Positions 15,682 through 25,061 are shown, counted from the first letter of the stretch. The stretch: 64,000 bases of DNA from Haloarcula taiwanensis (GCA_002844335.1 CP019154.1:1364001-1428000), one strand, 5' to 3'. A program made the numbers and translations. Notes: generated by a model not told the origin, from the letters alone.

Positions 15682-16797
15682 ATGGGAATTGCTGAGTTCG
15701 CAAGAGACGGCCGCGTAGTGGTGGGCGATCGGCCGGGCGCAGCAGTGGTAGCCGCTGTAAGTGGCTTCCTCTTGCTGGATTTAGTTGCAAAGCTCGCTGG
15801 GACAACCGTGTTCTTCCTCGGAACCAAGTTGCTGGGTGGCTCCCTCACTGTGGGCTCGTTGCTCTCGATGGTGGTGGACGGGCTGCTCGTCGGACTAGCG
15901 GTTGGACTCGCCGGAATCGGCCTGTCGATGACATACAGCATCCTCGACTTCGCTAACTTCGCACATGGGGACACGGTGACTGTCGGGGCGTTCCTGGGAT
16001 GGGTCGCCGCTTATATCACCGCTGGCCTCGGGACCGGAGCCCCGATTTCAGAGCTGTTTATGCTTAACTCGGGACGGCAGTTGAGCACCGTTTCGACGTT
16101 CGGTCCGGTGCTTCTGGGTCTCGTCATCGCCGGCGTTGGGTCCATCGGTATCGTGTTACTTATCGACCGCCTCACCTATCGCCCCATGCGCGACACGGAC
16201 AACATCTCGTTGTTGATTGCGTCAATCGGCGTCGCGCTCGCGCTGCGCTATCTCATCGCGTTCGTCTTCGGCACGCAGACCAGTGGGGTCGCAAGCGGCG
16301 GGCTTCGGGTGACCGTTTTCTCGATGGTCTCGGTGACCGACAACGAAATCACTCTGCTGGTAGTGTCGGTCCTGCTGATGCTCGGCGTCCACCTTCTGCT
16401 ACAGCGGACGAAACTGGGCAAAGCAATGCGGGCGATGGCTGACAACGAGGATCTCGCACGCGTGACCGGGATTCCGACTGAACGCGTGATCCGGCTCACC
16501 TGGATTCTCGGTGGCGGCCTGGCGGGCATCGGCGGCTACCTCCTTGTTCTGGAAAGCGGCACCATCGCGTTCAATTTCGGTTGGATACTGCTGTTGCTCA
16601 TCTTTGCCGCCGTTATCGTCGGCGGTATCGGCTCGATATACGGGGCGATGGCCGGCGGCGTCCTCATCGGGTTGGTTGACAGTCTGGCCCTGATCTGGTT
16701 GCCATCTGGGCTGACCCGGGCTTCCGCGTTTCTGGTGCTCATCGTCGTCTTGCTGTTGCGCCCGTCCGGCATCTTCGGGGGGGTGTCGACAGCATGA
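15682..16797 (+). CDS. livH: Branched-chain amino acid ABC transporter permease
   Basis: The 371-residue product is very hydrophobic, with about eight to nine membrane helices. It has the family signature after the third helix (LSMTYSILDFANFAHGD) and the cytoplasmic coupling region KLGKAMRAMADNEDLARVTG, which contacts the ATPase. LivH permeases are usually about 300 residues; the extra length is an N-terminal stretch of about 70 residues with one or two additional hydrophobic segments. It is the first gene of the liv operon and ends in a four-base overlap with livM. The substrate is probably Leu/Ile/Val, though relatives carry urea or amides. Confidence 0.9.
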   Translation: MGIAEFARDGRVVVGDRPGAAVVAAVSGFLLLDLVAKLAGTTVFFLGTKLLGGSLTVGSLLSMVVDGLLVGLAVGLAGIGLSMTYSILDFANFAHGDTVTVGAFLGWVAAYITAGLGTGAPISELFMLNSGRQLSTVSTFGPVLLGLVIAGVGSIGIVLLIDRLTYRPMRDTDNISLLIASIGVALALRYLIAFVFGTQTSGVASGGLRVTVFSMVSVTDNEITLLVVSVLLMLGVHLLLQRTKLGKAMRAMADNEDLARVTGIPTERVIRLTWILGGGLAGIGGYLLVLESGTIAFNFGWILLLLIFAAVIVGGIGSIYGAMAGGVLIGLVDSLALIWLPSGLTRASAFLVLIVVLLLRPSGIFGGVSTA

Positions 16798-18077
16798 GTA
16801 CTGTTGATACTGTTCGAGACCGTCTGGACGCACTCCCAGACGTAGGGCTAGTTCTCGGCTTCATCGCCAGTATCTGGGCCGTCATGCTCGTGCTGGCAAT
16901 CGCTGTCGGCGGTGCGAACTGGACGAACCTCGCCGCCGGCTTCGTCGGCAGCGTGACCGTTCTTATCGGTGGCTATGCCATCCTCGCGCTGGCGCTGAAT
17001 CTCCAGTGGGGATACACCGGCCTGTTCAATATCGGCATCGCGGGGTTCATGGCCGTCGGCGCGTACACGACGGCGGTGCTCACCGCGCCAACTGACCCGG
17101 CTGCCGGGGCGGTCCCGGGCTTCGGCCTCCCGCTGTGGTTCGGCCTCATCGGCGGCATGGTGATGGCCGCTATCGTCGGCGGCCTCGCAGCGCTACCGGC
17201 GCTTCGACTGAAAGCAGACTACCTCGCCATCGTGACGGTTGCGTTCTCCGAGATCATCCGGCTTATCGTCAACTGGAACGGCCTCGCCGAGGTCTCGCTG
17301 TTCGGGGTGCCGTTCGGAACCGGCGGCGCGACTGGTATCTCGTTCAAGTCCGCGAACGAGGTGGCGTCGACGCTTATCAACGGCGTCGGGCAGCCACTCG
17401 TTACCGCTGCGGAGGGTGTCGGCGTCTCCGGGCCGAACCTGGCGAACCTCACGTACGGAATACTCCTCTTGCTGGTCGTGGCCGCGAGCTACTGGGTGCT
17501 CGCTCGAATCACCAATTCGCCGTTCGGCCGCGTGCTGAAAGCGATCCGCGAGGACGAGACCGTGACCCAGTCACTGGGCAAGGACACCCGGCTGTTCAAA
17601 ATCAAGACGTTCATGATCGGCTGTGCGCTGATGGGGCTGGCCGGCGTCCTGTTCCGCGGACAGGCGGGCTACGTCAGCCCGCAGCAGTTCAGACCGACGA
17701 TTACGTTCTACGTGTTCGCGGCGCTCATCATCGGCGGCTCCGGATCCAACACCGGGAGTATCATCGGCGCAGCGACGTTCTCCGGGCTGCTGTTCTACCT
17801 GCCCGCCCGACTGGGCGAGAACGTCACTCTTGGCGGCACTCGCGCACCCGGCAACATCATCGACGCAGTCGCCGGGCTCGGGTCGCTGGATCCACTTCCT
17901 CTCCTCGCATACACCATTAGCAACGTCAGTACGCTCCGGTTCGTTCTCATCGGCGTCGTGCTGATATACATCATTCAGAACCAGCCAGAGGGGCTGCTTG
18001 GCCACCGGAACGAACCCGCAACGAGCGTGCGCCTCGATAGATCGCAGTCAGGGTCAGGAGGTGAGGCAGATGAGTGA
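16794..18077 (+). CDS. livM: Branched-chain amino acid ABC transporter permease
   Basis: This 427-residue integral membrane protein is the second permease of the transporter. Typical features are LALNLQWGYTGLFNIGIAGF, LRLKADYLAIVTVAFSEIIR and the coupling loop FGRVLKAIREDETVTQSLGK. The ATG overlaps the livH stop (ATGA), and its own 3' end overlaps livG by eight bases, so the operon is tightly coupled. The C-terminal 30 residues are charged and probably cytoplasmic. Confidence 0.92.
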   Translation: MSTVDTVRDRLDALPDVGLVLGFIASIWAVMLVLAIAVGGANWTNLAAGFVGSVTVLIGGYAILALALNLQWGYTGLFNIGIAGFMAVGAYTTAVLTAPTDPAAGAVPGFGLPLWFGLIGGMVMAAIVGGLAALPALRLKADYLAIVTVAFSEIIRLIVNWNGLAEVSLFGVPFGTGGATGISFKSANEVASTLINGVGQPLVTAAEGVGVSGPNLANLTYGILLLLVVAASYWVLARITNSPFGRVLKAIREDETVTQSLGKDTRLFKIKTFMIGCALMGLAGVLFRGQAGYVSPQQFRPTITFYVFAALIIGGSGSNTGSIIGAATFSGLLFYLPARLGENVTLGGTRAPGNIIDAVAGLGSLDPLPLLAYTISNVSTLRFVLIGVVLIYIIQNQPEGLLGHRNEPATSVRLDRSQSGSGGEADE

Positions 18078-18900
18078 ACCTGATGCTGCACCGCGACAGG
18101 AGACCGCCGTCACGAGCGACGCGATCGAGTCGCCACTGCTGGAAGTCGACGGCCTCCGCAAGGAGTTCGGTGGCGTCGTCGCGGTCGACGGGGCGACGTT
18201 CTCCGTCGCAGAGGGGTCGCTCACTGGCCTCATCGGGCCGAACGGGGCCGGCAAGTCGACGACGTTCAACTGCATCACGGGCATCCACGAGCCGACTGGC
18301 GGTCGGGTTACCTTTGACGGCCAGAATATCACCGGGCTCGCGCCGTACACGCTCGCAAACCGCGGGCTAGTCCGGACGTTCCAGATCGCCCGCGAACTGT
18401 CCGACATGACCGTCATAGAGAACGTAATGCTCGCGCCGGGCGGGCAGGTCGGTGAATCGGTCATCCGGTCGGTGACGCCGGGGCTTCGCGGCGACGTGAT
18501 CGCGGACGAGACCGCCGTTCGCGACCGCGCGTGGGAGACGCTGGAGTTCTTCGAGATCGATCACCTCGCACACGAGAACGCCGGCAATCTGTCGGGCGGC
18601 CAGCGAAAGCTGCTTGAGATGGCGCGGGTCCTGATGACCGACCCCGAGATGATCCTGCTGGACGAACCACTCGCCGGCGTCAATCCGACGCTCGAAGAGA
18701 AGTTGCTGGAGCGGATCCACGAACTCCGCCGAGAGCAGGGCCTGACCTTCCTGCTGGTCGAACACGACATGGATGTCATTATGAACAACTGCGAACACAT
18801 CATCGTCATGCACCAGGGGAGCGTCCTCGCCGAAGGGGACGCCGAGACCATCAAGTCGGACGAGCGGGTACTCGAGGCGTATCTGGGAGGTGACGTATGA
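18070..18900 (+). CDS. livG: Branched-chain amino acid ABC transporter ATPase (LivG)
   Basis: The 276-residue ATPase starts at the ATG at 18070, preceded by a strong ribosome binding site (GGAGGTGA, nine bases upstream, inside livM). It has Walker A GPNGAGKST, signature LSGGQRKLLEMARVL, Walker B MILLDEPLAG and the H-loop LLVEHDMDV. The insert region and length fit LivG, not LivF. The frame is open back to 17998 inside livM, but MSEPDAAPRQ with its Shine-Dalgarno site is the better start. It ends in an ATGA overlap with livF. Confidence 0.93.
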   Translation: MSEPDAAPRQETAVTSDAIESPLLEVDGLRKEFGGVVAVDGATFSVAEGSLTGLIGPNGAGKSTTFNCITGIHEPTGGRVTFDGQNITGLAPYTLANRGLVRTFQIARELSDMTVIENVMLAPGGQVGESVIRSVTPGLRGDVIADETAVRDRAWETLEFFEIDHLAHENAGNLSGGQRKLLEMARVLMTDPEMILLDEPLAGVNPTLEEKLLERIHELRREQGLTFLLVEHDMDVIMNNCEHIIVMHQGSVLAEGDAETIKSDERVLEAYLGGDV

Positions 18901-19652
18901 GCCAGCGTGCAACGGAGTCCGAGACTGTCACGCTCCCTAACCCAGCCGAGCGACTTCTCGCCATCCGGGACCTCGATGCGGGCTACGGCGACCTGCAGGT
19001 CCTGAGTGACGTCCACATGGACGTTGCGGACGGCGAGTACGTCGTCATCGTCGGCCCGAACGGAGCCGGCAAGTCGACAGTGATGAAGTCCGTCTTCGGC
19101 CTGACGACGTACATGGGCGGGGATGTCATCTTCGACGGGACCGATATCAGTCAGCGAAATCCCGACGAAATCATTTACGAGGGAATCAGCTACGTGCCCC
19201 AGACCGGCAACGTGTTCGGCTCGCTGAGCGTCCGCGAGAACCTCGAGATGGGCGCGTACATCCTCGACGAGGTCCCGGAGAACCGCATCGAGGACGTGTA
19301 TGAGCGGTTCCCGATTCTCCGGGAGCGGTCCGACCAGTCGGCCGGGACGCTGTCGGGCGGCCAACAGCAGATGCTCGCCATGGGCCGGGCGCTGATGCTC
19401 GACCCCGACCTGCTGTTGCTCGACGAGCCGTCCGCCGGGCTCGCTCCCGACCTCGTTGACGATATGTTCGACCGCATCGACCGCATCAATGACGACGGCA
19501 CGGCTATTCTGATGGTCGAGCAAAACGCAAAAGAGGCACTTCGGCGGTGTGATCGGGGTTACGTGCTCGTACAGGGGCAGAACCGCTACGAGGACGACGG
19601 AACGGTTCTCCTCAACGACGAGCAGGTTCGACAGGACTTCCTTGGCGGATAA
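18897..19652 (+). CDS. livF: Branched-chain amino acid ABC transporter ATPase (LivF)
   Basis: The 251-residue ATPase has Walker A GPNGAGKSTVMKSVFGL, the LivF-type YVPQTGNVFGSLSVRENLEMG, signature LSGGQQQMLAMGRAL, Walker B LLLLDEPSAGL and the H-loop region MVEQNAKEAL. It forms the heterodimeric motor with LivG. The start overlaps the livG stop by four bases. The gene ends in TAAATAAAAAC, an AT-rich tail only 27 bases from the stop of the convergent binding-protein gene. Confidence 0.93.
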   Translation: MSQRATESETVTLPNPAERLLAIRDLDAGYGDLQVLSDVHMDVADGEYVVIVGPNGAGKSTVMKSVFGLTTYMGGDVIFDGTDISQRNPDEIIYEGISYVPQTGNVFGSLSVRENLEMGAYILDEVPENRIEDVYERFPILRERSDQSAGTLSGGQQQMLAMGRALMLDPDLLLLDEPSAGLAPDLVDDMFDRIDRINDDGTAILMVEQNAKEALRRCDRGYVLVQGQNRYEDDGTVLLNDEQVRQDFLGG

Positions 19653-19679
19653 ATAAAAACGGTCGGCGCTGCGGCCCCG

Positions 19680-21056
19680 TTACTGGTTCATCGCACTGTT
19701 GATCTCAGACGTGTAGGACGACTGTTGTTGCTCGAAGCCGACCTGATTGACGATGGTTCCGCCCTCCGCTTCGAACGCGCCGGCAAACGCCTCCTGCAAC
19801 GCCTGCCCGTAGCTGTTGTTCACGTACAGCGTCGATGCAGTCTCGGCACCGAGTTCGTCCACGCCGACTTGCGCCAGGACCTGCCCCTGCAGGGCGTCGC
19901 TGGGTGGGGTACGGAACATGTAGTCGTTGTCTTCGAGGTCGGTAATCGTCGGCGACGTGGACGCCGGCGAACAGCCGACGACGCCGCTGTCGATGAGCAC
20001 GTTCCTGGCGACCTGTATCGACGTTTCGGAGCTGGCCGCACCGGTGATAGACGGATAGCCCGCACTGACCAGTGAGTTGGCCGCGTCGATGCCCGCCTGC
20101 GCCTGCGTCTGGGTGTCACCGACCTGATAGTCGAACTCGAAGTCGACCTCGCCTTCGAGTTGCAGGGCCGGAAGTATCGCGCCGTCGCGGATTGGCCTTC
20201 CGAGCGGCCCGAGATCGCCGGTCTCGGGCATCAGCACACCGAACCGGATCGTCCGTCCGGAGTCGCTCCCGGAGCCGTTTGGTTCCGGCTGCGGGATGTC
20301 GTCGCCAGCGTTGAAGTCGACGGTGCTGAGCGATTCGATGCCACCGCCGTCCTGGAAGCCAAAGACCTGATACTGCGCGGAGGCCATGTCCCCGTTTTCG
20401 TCGAAGTTGACTGCACTCGACGCCCCCTCGTACTGGATGTTCTCGCCCGCGGCGGCCGCTTCGACGGCCGCTGGCAGTTCGGAGGGACCGTACGTGTCAC
20501 CCCCGGGGTTGGCGACGACGCGCATGTGATTCCGGACGGCTTGTCCGTCGTTTTCGCCGGCCAACACGTTCGCGAGAATCTGAACTGCCGTCGCGTCGTA
20601 GGCCTGTGAGGTGAACACGCCGGCCTCGTCGTAATCGAATTCGGAGGTGAACAGGTCGGTGAACGTATCGACGCCGGGACCGGCCGCCGACGGGGCCGTG
20701 CCACGGGCGTTCGACATATCGTTGCCGACGTTGCTCGGCAGCTCCCCGTCCTGCAGTCCGTCGGTGACGAGGATATCGGCGGCGTCGTCGCCATAGTCGG
20801 CATAGAAGTCCTTGAACAGTTGGACACCACTCTGGGGGTAGCCGACGACCATCAGCACGTCCGGAGACTCCGGACCGCTGTCGCCACCGGACTCGGTCCC
20901 GGTTCCGGTCATTCCGCCATCACCCCCGTCCCCGCCGTCTCCGCCATCTCCGCCGGTCTGTTCGGTCGAGCAGCCTGCTAATCCGCCGAGCAGACCGACA
21001 GTGCTTATCGCCCCGGTTCGCTTCAGGAACGCTCGCCGATTGGTATCGCGAGACAT
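19680..21056 (-). CDS. ABC transporter substrate-binding protein, Tat lipoprotein (LivK-like)
   Basis: The 458-residue protein begins MSRDTNRRAFLKRTGAISTV, a twin-arginine signal, and has a lipobox-like GGLAGC near residue 28, so it is probably exported folded and lipid-anchored. A Gly/Asp-rich linker follows. The Leu/Ile/Val-binding fold starts at RFGVLMPETGDLGPLGRPIR, but this segment comes after an earlier half containing DVLMVVGYPQSGVQLFKDFY. The order looks circularly permuted or repeated compared with usual LivK proteins. It is convergent to livHMGF, an unusual orientation, and has its own promoter (TTTTATAAG, 21079-21087). Confidence 0.85.
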   Translation of the reverse strand: MSRDTNRRAFLKRTGAISTVGLLGGLAGCSTEQTGGDGGDGGDGGDGGMTGTGTESGGDSGPESPDVLMVVGYPQSGVQLFKDFYADYGDDAADILVTDGLQDGELPSNVGNDMSNARGTAPSAAGPGVDTFTDLFTSEFDYDEAGVFTSQAYDATAVQILANVLAGENDGQAVRNHMRVVANPGGDTYGPSELPAAVEAAAAGENIQYEGASSAVNFDENGDMASAQYQVFGFQDGGGIESLSTVDFNAGDDIPQPEPNGSGSDSGRTIRFGVLMPETGDLGPLGRPIRDGAILPALQLEGEVDFEFDYQVGDTQTQAQAGIDAANSLVSAGYPSITGAASSETSIQVARNVLIDSGVVGCSPASTSPTITDLEDNDYMFRTPPSDALQGQVLAQVGVDELGAETASTLYVNNSYGQALQEAFAGAFEAEGGTIVNQVGFEQQQSSYTSEINSAMNQ

Positions 21057-21078
21057 ACCACTTACCAGTGATGCACAT

Positions 21079-21087
21079 CTTATAAAA
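21079..21087 (-). promoter_or_regulatory. TATA box of the substrate-binding protein gene
   Basis: On the minus strand TTTTATAAG lies 23-31 bases before the ATG at 21056. This spacing fits an archaeal TATA box feeding a leaderless or nearly leaderless transcript. Confidence 0.55.
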
Positions 21088-21243
21088 CTATATCCTCCCG
21101 TAACCCTGCTGTTCCGTAGTCTGCTACGAGCGCATCGATATTTTTTGTTGCCGTCGTTAGATATTAACGTTGAACTACTCGCTATCGGTTCAGATAGCGC
21201 TCAGAGGACCAGCACCGCTGCAAAAAACGTCGATGGTCGTCCC

Positions 21244-21855
21244 TTACTCGAAGTGACTGACCGACTTCTCGTACTCTTCAGCAGCCTTGTCCCAGTCGAC
21301 GACCTCGAAGAAGGCGTCGATGAAGTCACCGCGGGCGGGACCGTAGTCGTAGTAATAGGAGTGCTCCCAGACGTCGAGCGCGAGGATGGGATGGGAGCCC
21401 CAGAGTGCGCCCTGGTCGTGCTTGTCGACCGGCACGTTGCGCAGTTGCTTGGCAACGGGGTCGTACACGAGCAGCGCCCAGCCGCCGGCGGCAGATGCGG
21501 CGGCTTCGAACTCGCCTTTCCAGCCTTCGTAAGAGCCGAAGTCCTCCTCGATGCGGTCACGGAGGGCACCCTCCGGCTCACCGCCGCCGTTGGGGTCCAT
21601 GTTCTCCCAGAACAGCGTGTGGAGATAGTGCCCACAGCCGTTGTGGGTGACGTTGCCCATCGCAGCAGCGCTCGAGCCGAAGTCACCGGACTCGCGGTTC
21701 TCGGCGAGCGTCTCCTCGGCCGATTCGAGGCCGTTTACGTACCCCTGGTGGTGGGTGTCGTGGTGCCAGGTGAGCACCTGCTCGGAGATGTGTGGCTCCA
21801 GTGCGTCGTAGTCGTACGGGAGCGGTGGCAGTTCGGGATTTGAGTGTTCGGACAT
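21244..21855 (-). CDS. sod: Superoxide dismutase, Mn/Fe type
   Basis: The 203-residue enzyme shows the four metal ligands: His in LTWHHDTHHQGYV (about 30), His in HTLFWENM (about 79) and the Asp and His of LALDVWEHSYYYDYG (about 160-165). The second-sphere residues MGNVTHNGCGHYLH and GGWALLVYDP are also present. Haloarchaeal enzymes of this type are manganese-dependent and remove superoxide in the cytosol. The gene has a good ribosome binding site (GGAGG, 21865-21869) and a palindromic AT box (21897-21906). It precedes photolyase downstream on the same strand, a pairing known from halophiles. Confidence 0.95.
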   Translation of the reverse strand: MSEHSNPELPPLPYDYDALEPHISEQVLTWHHDTHHQGYVNGLESAEETLAENRESGDFGSSAAAMGNVTHNGCGHYLHTLFWENMDPNGGGEPEGALRDRIEEDFGSYEGWKGEFEAAASAAGGWALLVYDPVAKQLRNVPVDKHDQGALWGSHPILALDVWEHSYYYDYGPARGDFIDAFFEVVDWDKAAEEYEKSVSHFE

Positions 21856-21864
21856 ATGAAAACG

Positions 21865-21869
21865 CCTCC
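21865..21869 (-). promoter_or_regulatory. Shine-Dalgarno site of sod
   Basis: GGAGG on the minus strand ends nine bases before the sod ATG. It stands out because many genes here appear leaderless and lack such a site, so sod mRNA probably has a short leader. Confidence 0.6.
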
Positions 21870-21896
21870 ATCAATATCTGTCGCGCGGCTGCCTGT

Positions 21897-21906
21897 TAAA
21901 CGTTTA
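21897..21906 (-). promoter_or_regulatory. Palindromic TATA-like box TAAACGTTTA upstream of sod
   Basis: The ten-base palindrome TAAACGTTTA lies 42-51 bases before the sod start. It could act as TATA element with a transcription start about 25 bases downstream, which would leave a leader of roughly 20 bases containing the GGAGG. Confidence 0.5.
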
Positions 21907-22037
21907 GGAGCCATTTGGTAGCACTAGACAAGGACAGCGAGACAGAGCGGTGACGGCCCGTGGCAGAGACGCTATCGAGCGCCTTCGTTTCGCGTGTAAG
22001 CGCCCGGGAGAGTTCAGCAAAGCAGAACGAAGCCGCC

Positions 22038-23435
22038 CTAGTCGTCTCCTCTGGCCTGCTCGAACATCGCGAGGGCTTGCTCGCGTCGCTCACTGTGGTC
22101 GACAACTGGGTCCGGGTACTCCGGCGCAGCGTTGCGCCGTTGTGTGAGCGAGCACTCGTTCCAGTCGTGGATAACTTCTGGCGCAGCGTCCCGTAACTCC
22201 GGGACGTACTCCTTGATGTACTCGGCGCTCGGGTCGTAGTCTTCACCCTGTGTCATCGGATTGAAGATGCGGAAGTAGGGCTGTGCGTCGGTCCCCGTTG
22301 AGGCTGCCCACTGCCAGCCGCCGTTGTCGTTGGCCGTGTCGTGGTCGACCAGTTTCTCCCGGAACCACTCGTAGCCGTGCCGCCAGTCGATGAGTAGGTC
22401 CTTGGTGAGGAAGGAGGCGACGATCATCCGGACGCGGTTGTGCATGTAGGCTTCCTCCCGGAGCTGTCGCATTCCGGCGTCGACGATGGGATAGCCCGTC
22501 TCGCCGTCTTTCCAGGCCTGCAACAGCTCTTCGTCGTTTTCCCACTCTATTGGATTCTCGTAGGACTTGTAGTTCGAACTGACGACGTGGGGATGGGCAA
22601 ACAGTACTTGCGTGTAAAACTCTCGCCAGGCCAGCTGGGACTGGAACTCACGGACGGACTCGCGACGGTCGCCGCCGGTCCCCTCCTTGGCGTCCTGCGT
22701 GCGGTCGTACACCTCGCGAATACCGATGGTACCGAACTTCAGATGAGCCGAGAGCCGGGACGTGCACTCGTCAGCCGGGAAGTCCCGGCGCTCCTCGTAC
22801 TCGTAGACGTTCTCGTCGAGGAAGTCATTGAGCAGGGCGCGCGCTTCATCGGTTCCCGCCGCTGGCACGTCCGCTTCCGGTTCCTCGAAGCCGAGGTCGG
22901 CCAGTGTCGGGAGCGTATCGCCGTCGACGTCGGCCAGTTCGTCGGCTGACGGCGGCTCATAGGGAGCCGCCTTCTCGCGGTCGTGCCATTTCCGGCCAAA
23001 GTAGGTGAAGACGCTGTAGGGGTCGCCGTCGTTCGTCGTAATCTCACCGGGTTCGTGCAACACGGCGTTCTGGACGGCCTCGCGGGCCACGTCCGCATCG
23101 TCGAGGGCTTGCCGGACGGCCGCGTCACGTTCCCGTGCGAGCCCGGAGTAATCCTTGCCCCAGGTGACTTTTTCGGCGCCGTACTCGGCTGCCAGCTCTG
23201 GCAAAACGGAGGTGGGGTCGCCCTCAGCTACAATCAGGTCACTGCCGCGGTCGCGGTACCACTCGCGCAAACTGTCGAGCGCGTCCAGCATGAACACGAC
23301 CCGTGGTGGGCCAGCGTGGTCGAGCACGGCCCTGTCGAAGACGAACACCGGGACAACCCGGTCGGACGGTGTCGCCGCGGCGAGGCCAGCATTGTCCGTC
23401 GGCCGGAGGTCACGGCGATGCCAGTGGAGACGCAT
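22038..23435 (-). CDS. phr: Deoxyribodipyrimidine photolyase
   Basis: From the ATG at 23435 (MRLHWHRRDLRPTDNAGLAA) the protein has 465 residues. The N-terminal Rossmann domain for the antenna cofactor is followed by the FAD-binding helical domain with QLAWREFYTQVL, TGYPIVDAGMRQLREEAYMH and NRVRMIVASFLTKDLLIDWR. The C-terminal VIHDWNECSLTQRRNAAPEYPDPVVDH-type region is typical of class I CPD photolyases. It repairs UV-made pyrimidine dimers using blue light. A longer frame up to 23930 is antisense to the enoyl-CoA hydratase gene and is rejected as start. Together with sod upstream it forms a light and oxygen defence pair. Confidence 0.93.
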   Translation of the reverse strand: MRLHWHRRDLRPTDNAGLAAATPSDRVVPVFVFDRAVLDHAGPPRVVFMLDALDSLREWYRDRGSDLIVAEGDPTSVLPELAAEYGAEKVTWGKDYSGLARERDAAVRQALDDADVAREAVQNAVLHEPGEITTNDGDPYSVFTYFGRKWHDREKAAPYEPPSADELADVDGDTLPTLADLGFEEPEADVPAAGTDEARALLNDFLDENVYEYEERRDFPADECTSRLSAHLKFGTIGIREVYDRTQDAKEGTGGDRRESVREFQSQLAWREFYTQVLFAHPHVVSSNYKSYENPIEWENDEELLQAWKDGETGYPIVDAGMRQLREEAYMHNRVRMIVASFLTKDLLIDWRHGYEWFREKLVDHDTANDNGGWQWAASTGTDAQPYFRIFNPMTQGEDYDPSAEYIKEYVPELRDAAPEVIHDWNECSLTQRRNAAPEYPDPVVDHSERREQALAMFEQARGDD

Positions 23436-23541
23436 ACGTAGTACACGGACCAGCCCGGCCAAAAGGTACTGCCCAACGATGTTGGTCTGGCAGGCGCTGA
23501 CGGACACCACTGTTATCTTGCCGCCGGTCGAGGGCCAACGT

Positions 23542-24336
23542 ATGGAAGACGCGACCGTGACGCTGTCTGTTGACGACGGAATCGCCACAGTAACGCTGAA
23601 CCAGCCGGAGTCGCGGAACGCCCTGTCGGCAGAGTTGGCCGACGCACTCACCGCGCAGTTCGAAGCAGTGATGGACAGCGACGCCCGGTGTGTCGTACTG
23701 GAGGGTGCGGGACCGGCGTTTTGCGCTGGCGGAGATATCAATGCGATGTTACAGGGCGTGAAACACGACCGACCGCCGGCCACGCAGGTCGAACTGGTGG
23801 TTTCGTCGCTCCACGAAGCGATTCGGACCGTCCATAGCTGTCCGCTCCCGGTCGTCGCAAAAATCGACGGCCCCGCCTTCGGTGCCGGCGCAGGACTCGC
23901 GCTGGCCTGTGATATACAGATCGCAAGCACTGCCGGCCAGATCGGCTTTGGCTTCCGGCAGGTCGGACTGGCGTGTGACTCCGGCGTCTCCTATTTCCTT
24001 CCACGTATCGTCGGCCCGAACAAGGCCAAAGACCTCCTGTTTACCGGCGAACTACTGGATGCTGCGGCGGCCGAGGAACTCGGGCTGTTTACCCGGGTGT
24101 TCGACGCAGAGACGTTCGAGTCGGAGTTTTCGGCGCTTGTCGCGGATATCGCCGCTGGACCGACGGTCGCACTCGGGCACGCCAAGCGGCTGGTCAACCG
24201 AAGCCTGGACAGTTCGCTGGAACAGGCACTCGAAAACGAAGCCACCGCGCAGGGTGTCGCGTTCACGACTGCCGATCACGAGGAAGGGACGACCGCGTTC
24301 GTCGAGAAACGCGACCCGGAGTTCGAGGGCCAGTAA
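23542..24336 (+). CDS. Enoyl-CoA hydratase/isomerase family protein
   Basis: The 264-residue crotonase-fold protein starts at the ATG at 23542 (MEDATVTLSVDDGIATVTLN). It has ARCVVLEGAGPAFCAGGDIN (first oxyanion-hole segment) and KIDGPAFGAGAGLALACDIQ (second segment), then FRQVGLACDSGVSYFLPRIV. The position of the first catalytic Glu of hydratases is occupied by FRQVGLACDSG, as in several isomerase or less-defined members, so hydration activity is not certain. It is probably part of fatty acid or amino acid breakdown. The upstream ORF extension overlaps photolyase antisense and is not used. Confidence 0.85.
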   Translation: MEDATVTLSVDDGIATVTLNQPESRNALSAELADALTAQFEAVMDSDARCVVLEGAGPAFCAGGDINAMLQGVKHDRPPATQVELVVSSLHEAIRTVHSCPLPVVAKIDGPAFGAGAGLALACDIQIASTAGQIGFGFRQVGLACDSGVSYFLPRIVGPNKAKDLLFTGELLDAAAAEELGLFTRVFDAETFESEFSALVADIAAGPTVALGHAKRLVNRSLDSSLEQALENEATAQGVAFTTADHEEGTTAFVEKRDPEFEGQ

Positions 24337-24484
24337 GTTGATTACTGTGACCGACGCAACCACTGAGTCAGCAATCGGTAGTCAGCAGACAGATAATGTC
24401 TACGAGCTTTCCAACGCAGATTCGACCGAGCACACGTACCGTGACTGAGCGCGTCTGTCCCTCCGCCGGGACGGGAGTTCTGAC

Positions 24485-25003
24485 ATGACCGACAACCCCC
24501 CGGACTGGGAGTTCAGCGAGCGGGATATGTACATTCTGCGAGAGCTCTCGGCGGACCCCCAGCGGTCGTCCCGCGAGCTTGCGGACCTGCTGGAGTCCGA
24601 GTACGACATCGACGTGTCTCACGTAACGGTCAGCGAATCGATCCGAGAGATGCGTGACGCGGACGTTTTCCGGGAGACCATCGTCCCGAACGAGGAACTG
24701 TTCAATTTCGCACTGTTCGAGTTCAAGTTCAATCCCGAGCATTTCGCCGACTCCTGGCACGACGCGATGGTGTCCATCCGGGACGACCGGCACACGCTCT
24801 TTTACTTCCTCTCCGACGGTGAATATCAGTGGAAGTCAGTGATGATGTTCCCGAGCCGAACGGCCGAATCCCGCTGGATACACGACTTCTATAAGGAACA
24901 CGGCGACGTGATCCAGAACGTCCGGAACTCGGTCGTTCACAATGTCCTGAAGTTCAAGACAGACCCGGAGGTGTTCACAGAACTCAACGGTGAACGGTCG
25001 TAG
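24485..25003 (+). CDS. Lrp/AsnC-like winged-helix transcriptional regulator
   Basis: The 172-residue product has an N-terminal helix-turn-helix: SERDMYILRELSADPQRSSR, ELADLLESEYDIDVSHVTVS and ESIREMRDADVFRE. It continues with an RAM-like or related alpha/beta domain (NFALFEFKFNPEHFADSW, RDDRHTLFYFLSDGEYQWKS). Typical Lrp proteins are about 150 residues. It lies 148 bases after the enoyl-CoA hydratase gene on the same strand and may control it. Ligand is unknown. Confidence 0.8.
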   Translation: MTDNPPDWEFSERDMYILRELSADPQRSSRELADLLESEYDIDVSHVTVSESIREMRDADVFRETIVPNEELFNFALFEFKFNPEHFADSWHDAMVSIRDDRHTLFYFLSDGEYQWKSVMMFPSRTAESRWIHDFYKEHGDVIQNVRNSVVHNVLKFKTDPEVFTELNGERS

Positions 25004-25061
25004 CCAACGGGAGAGACGGATCGAAATAAAGACGAGAGAATCCGACGCAGGGCCAGCCTGC

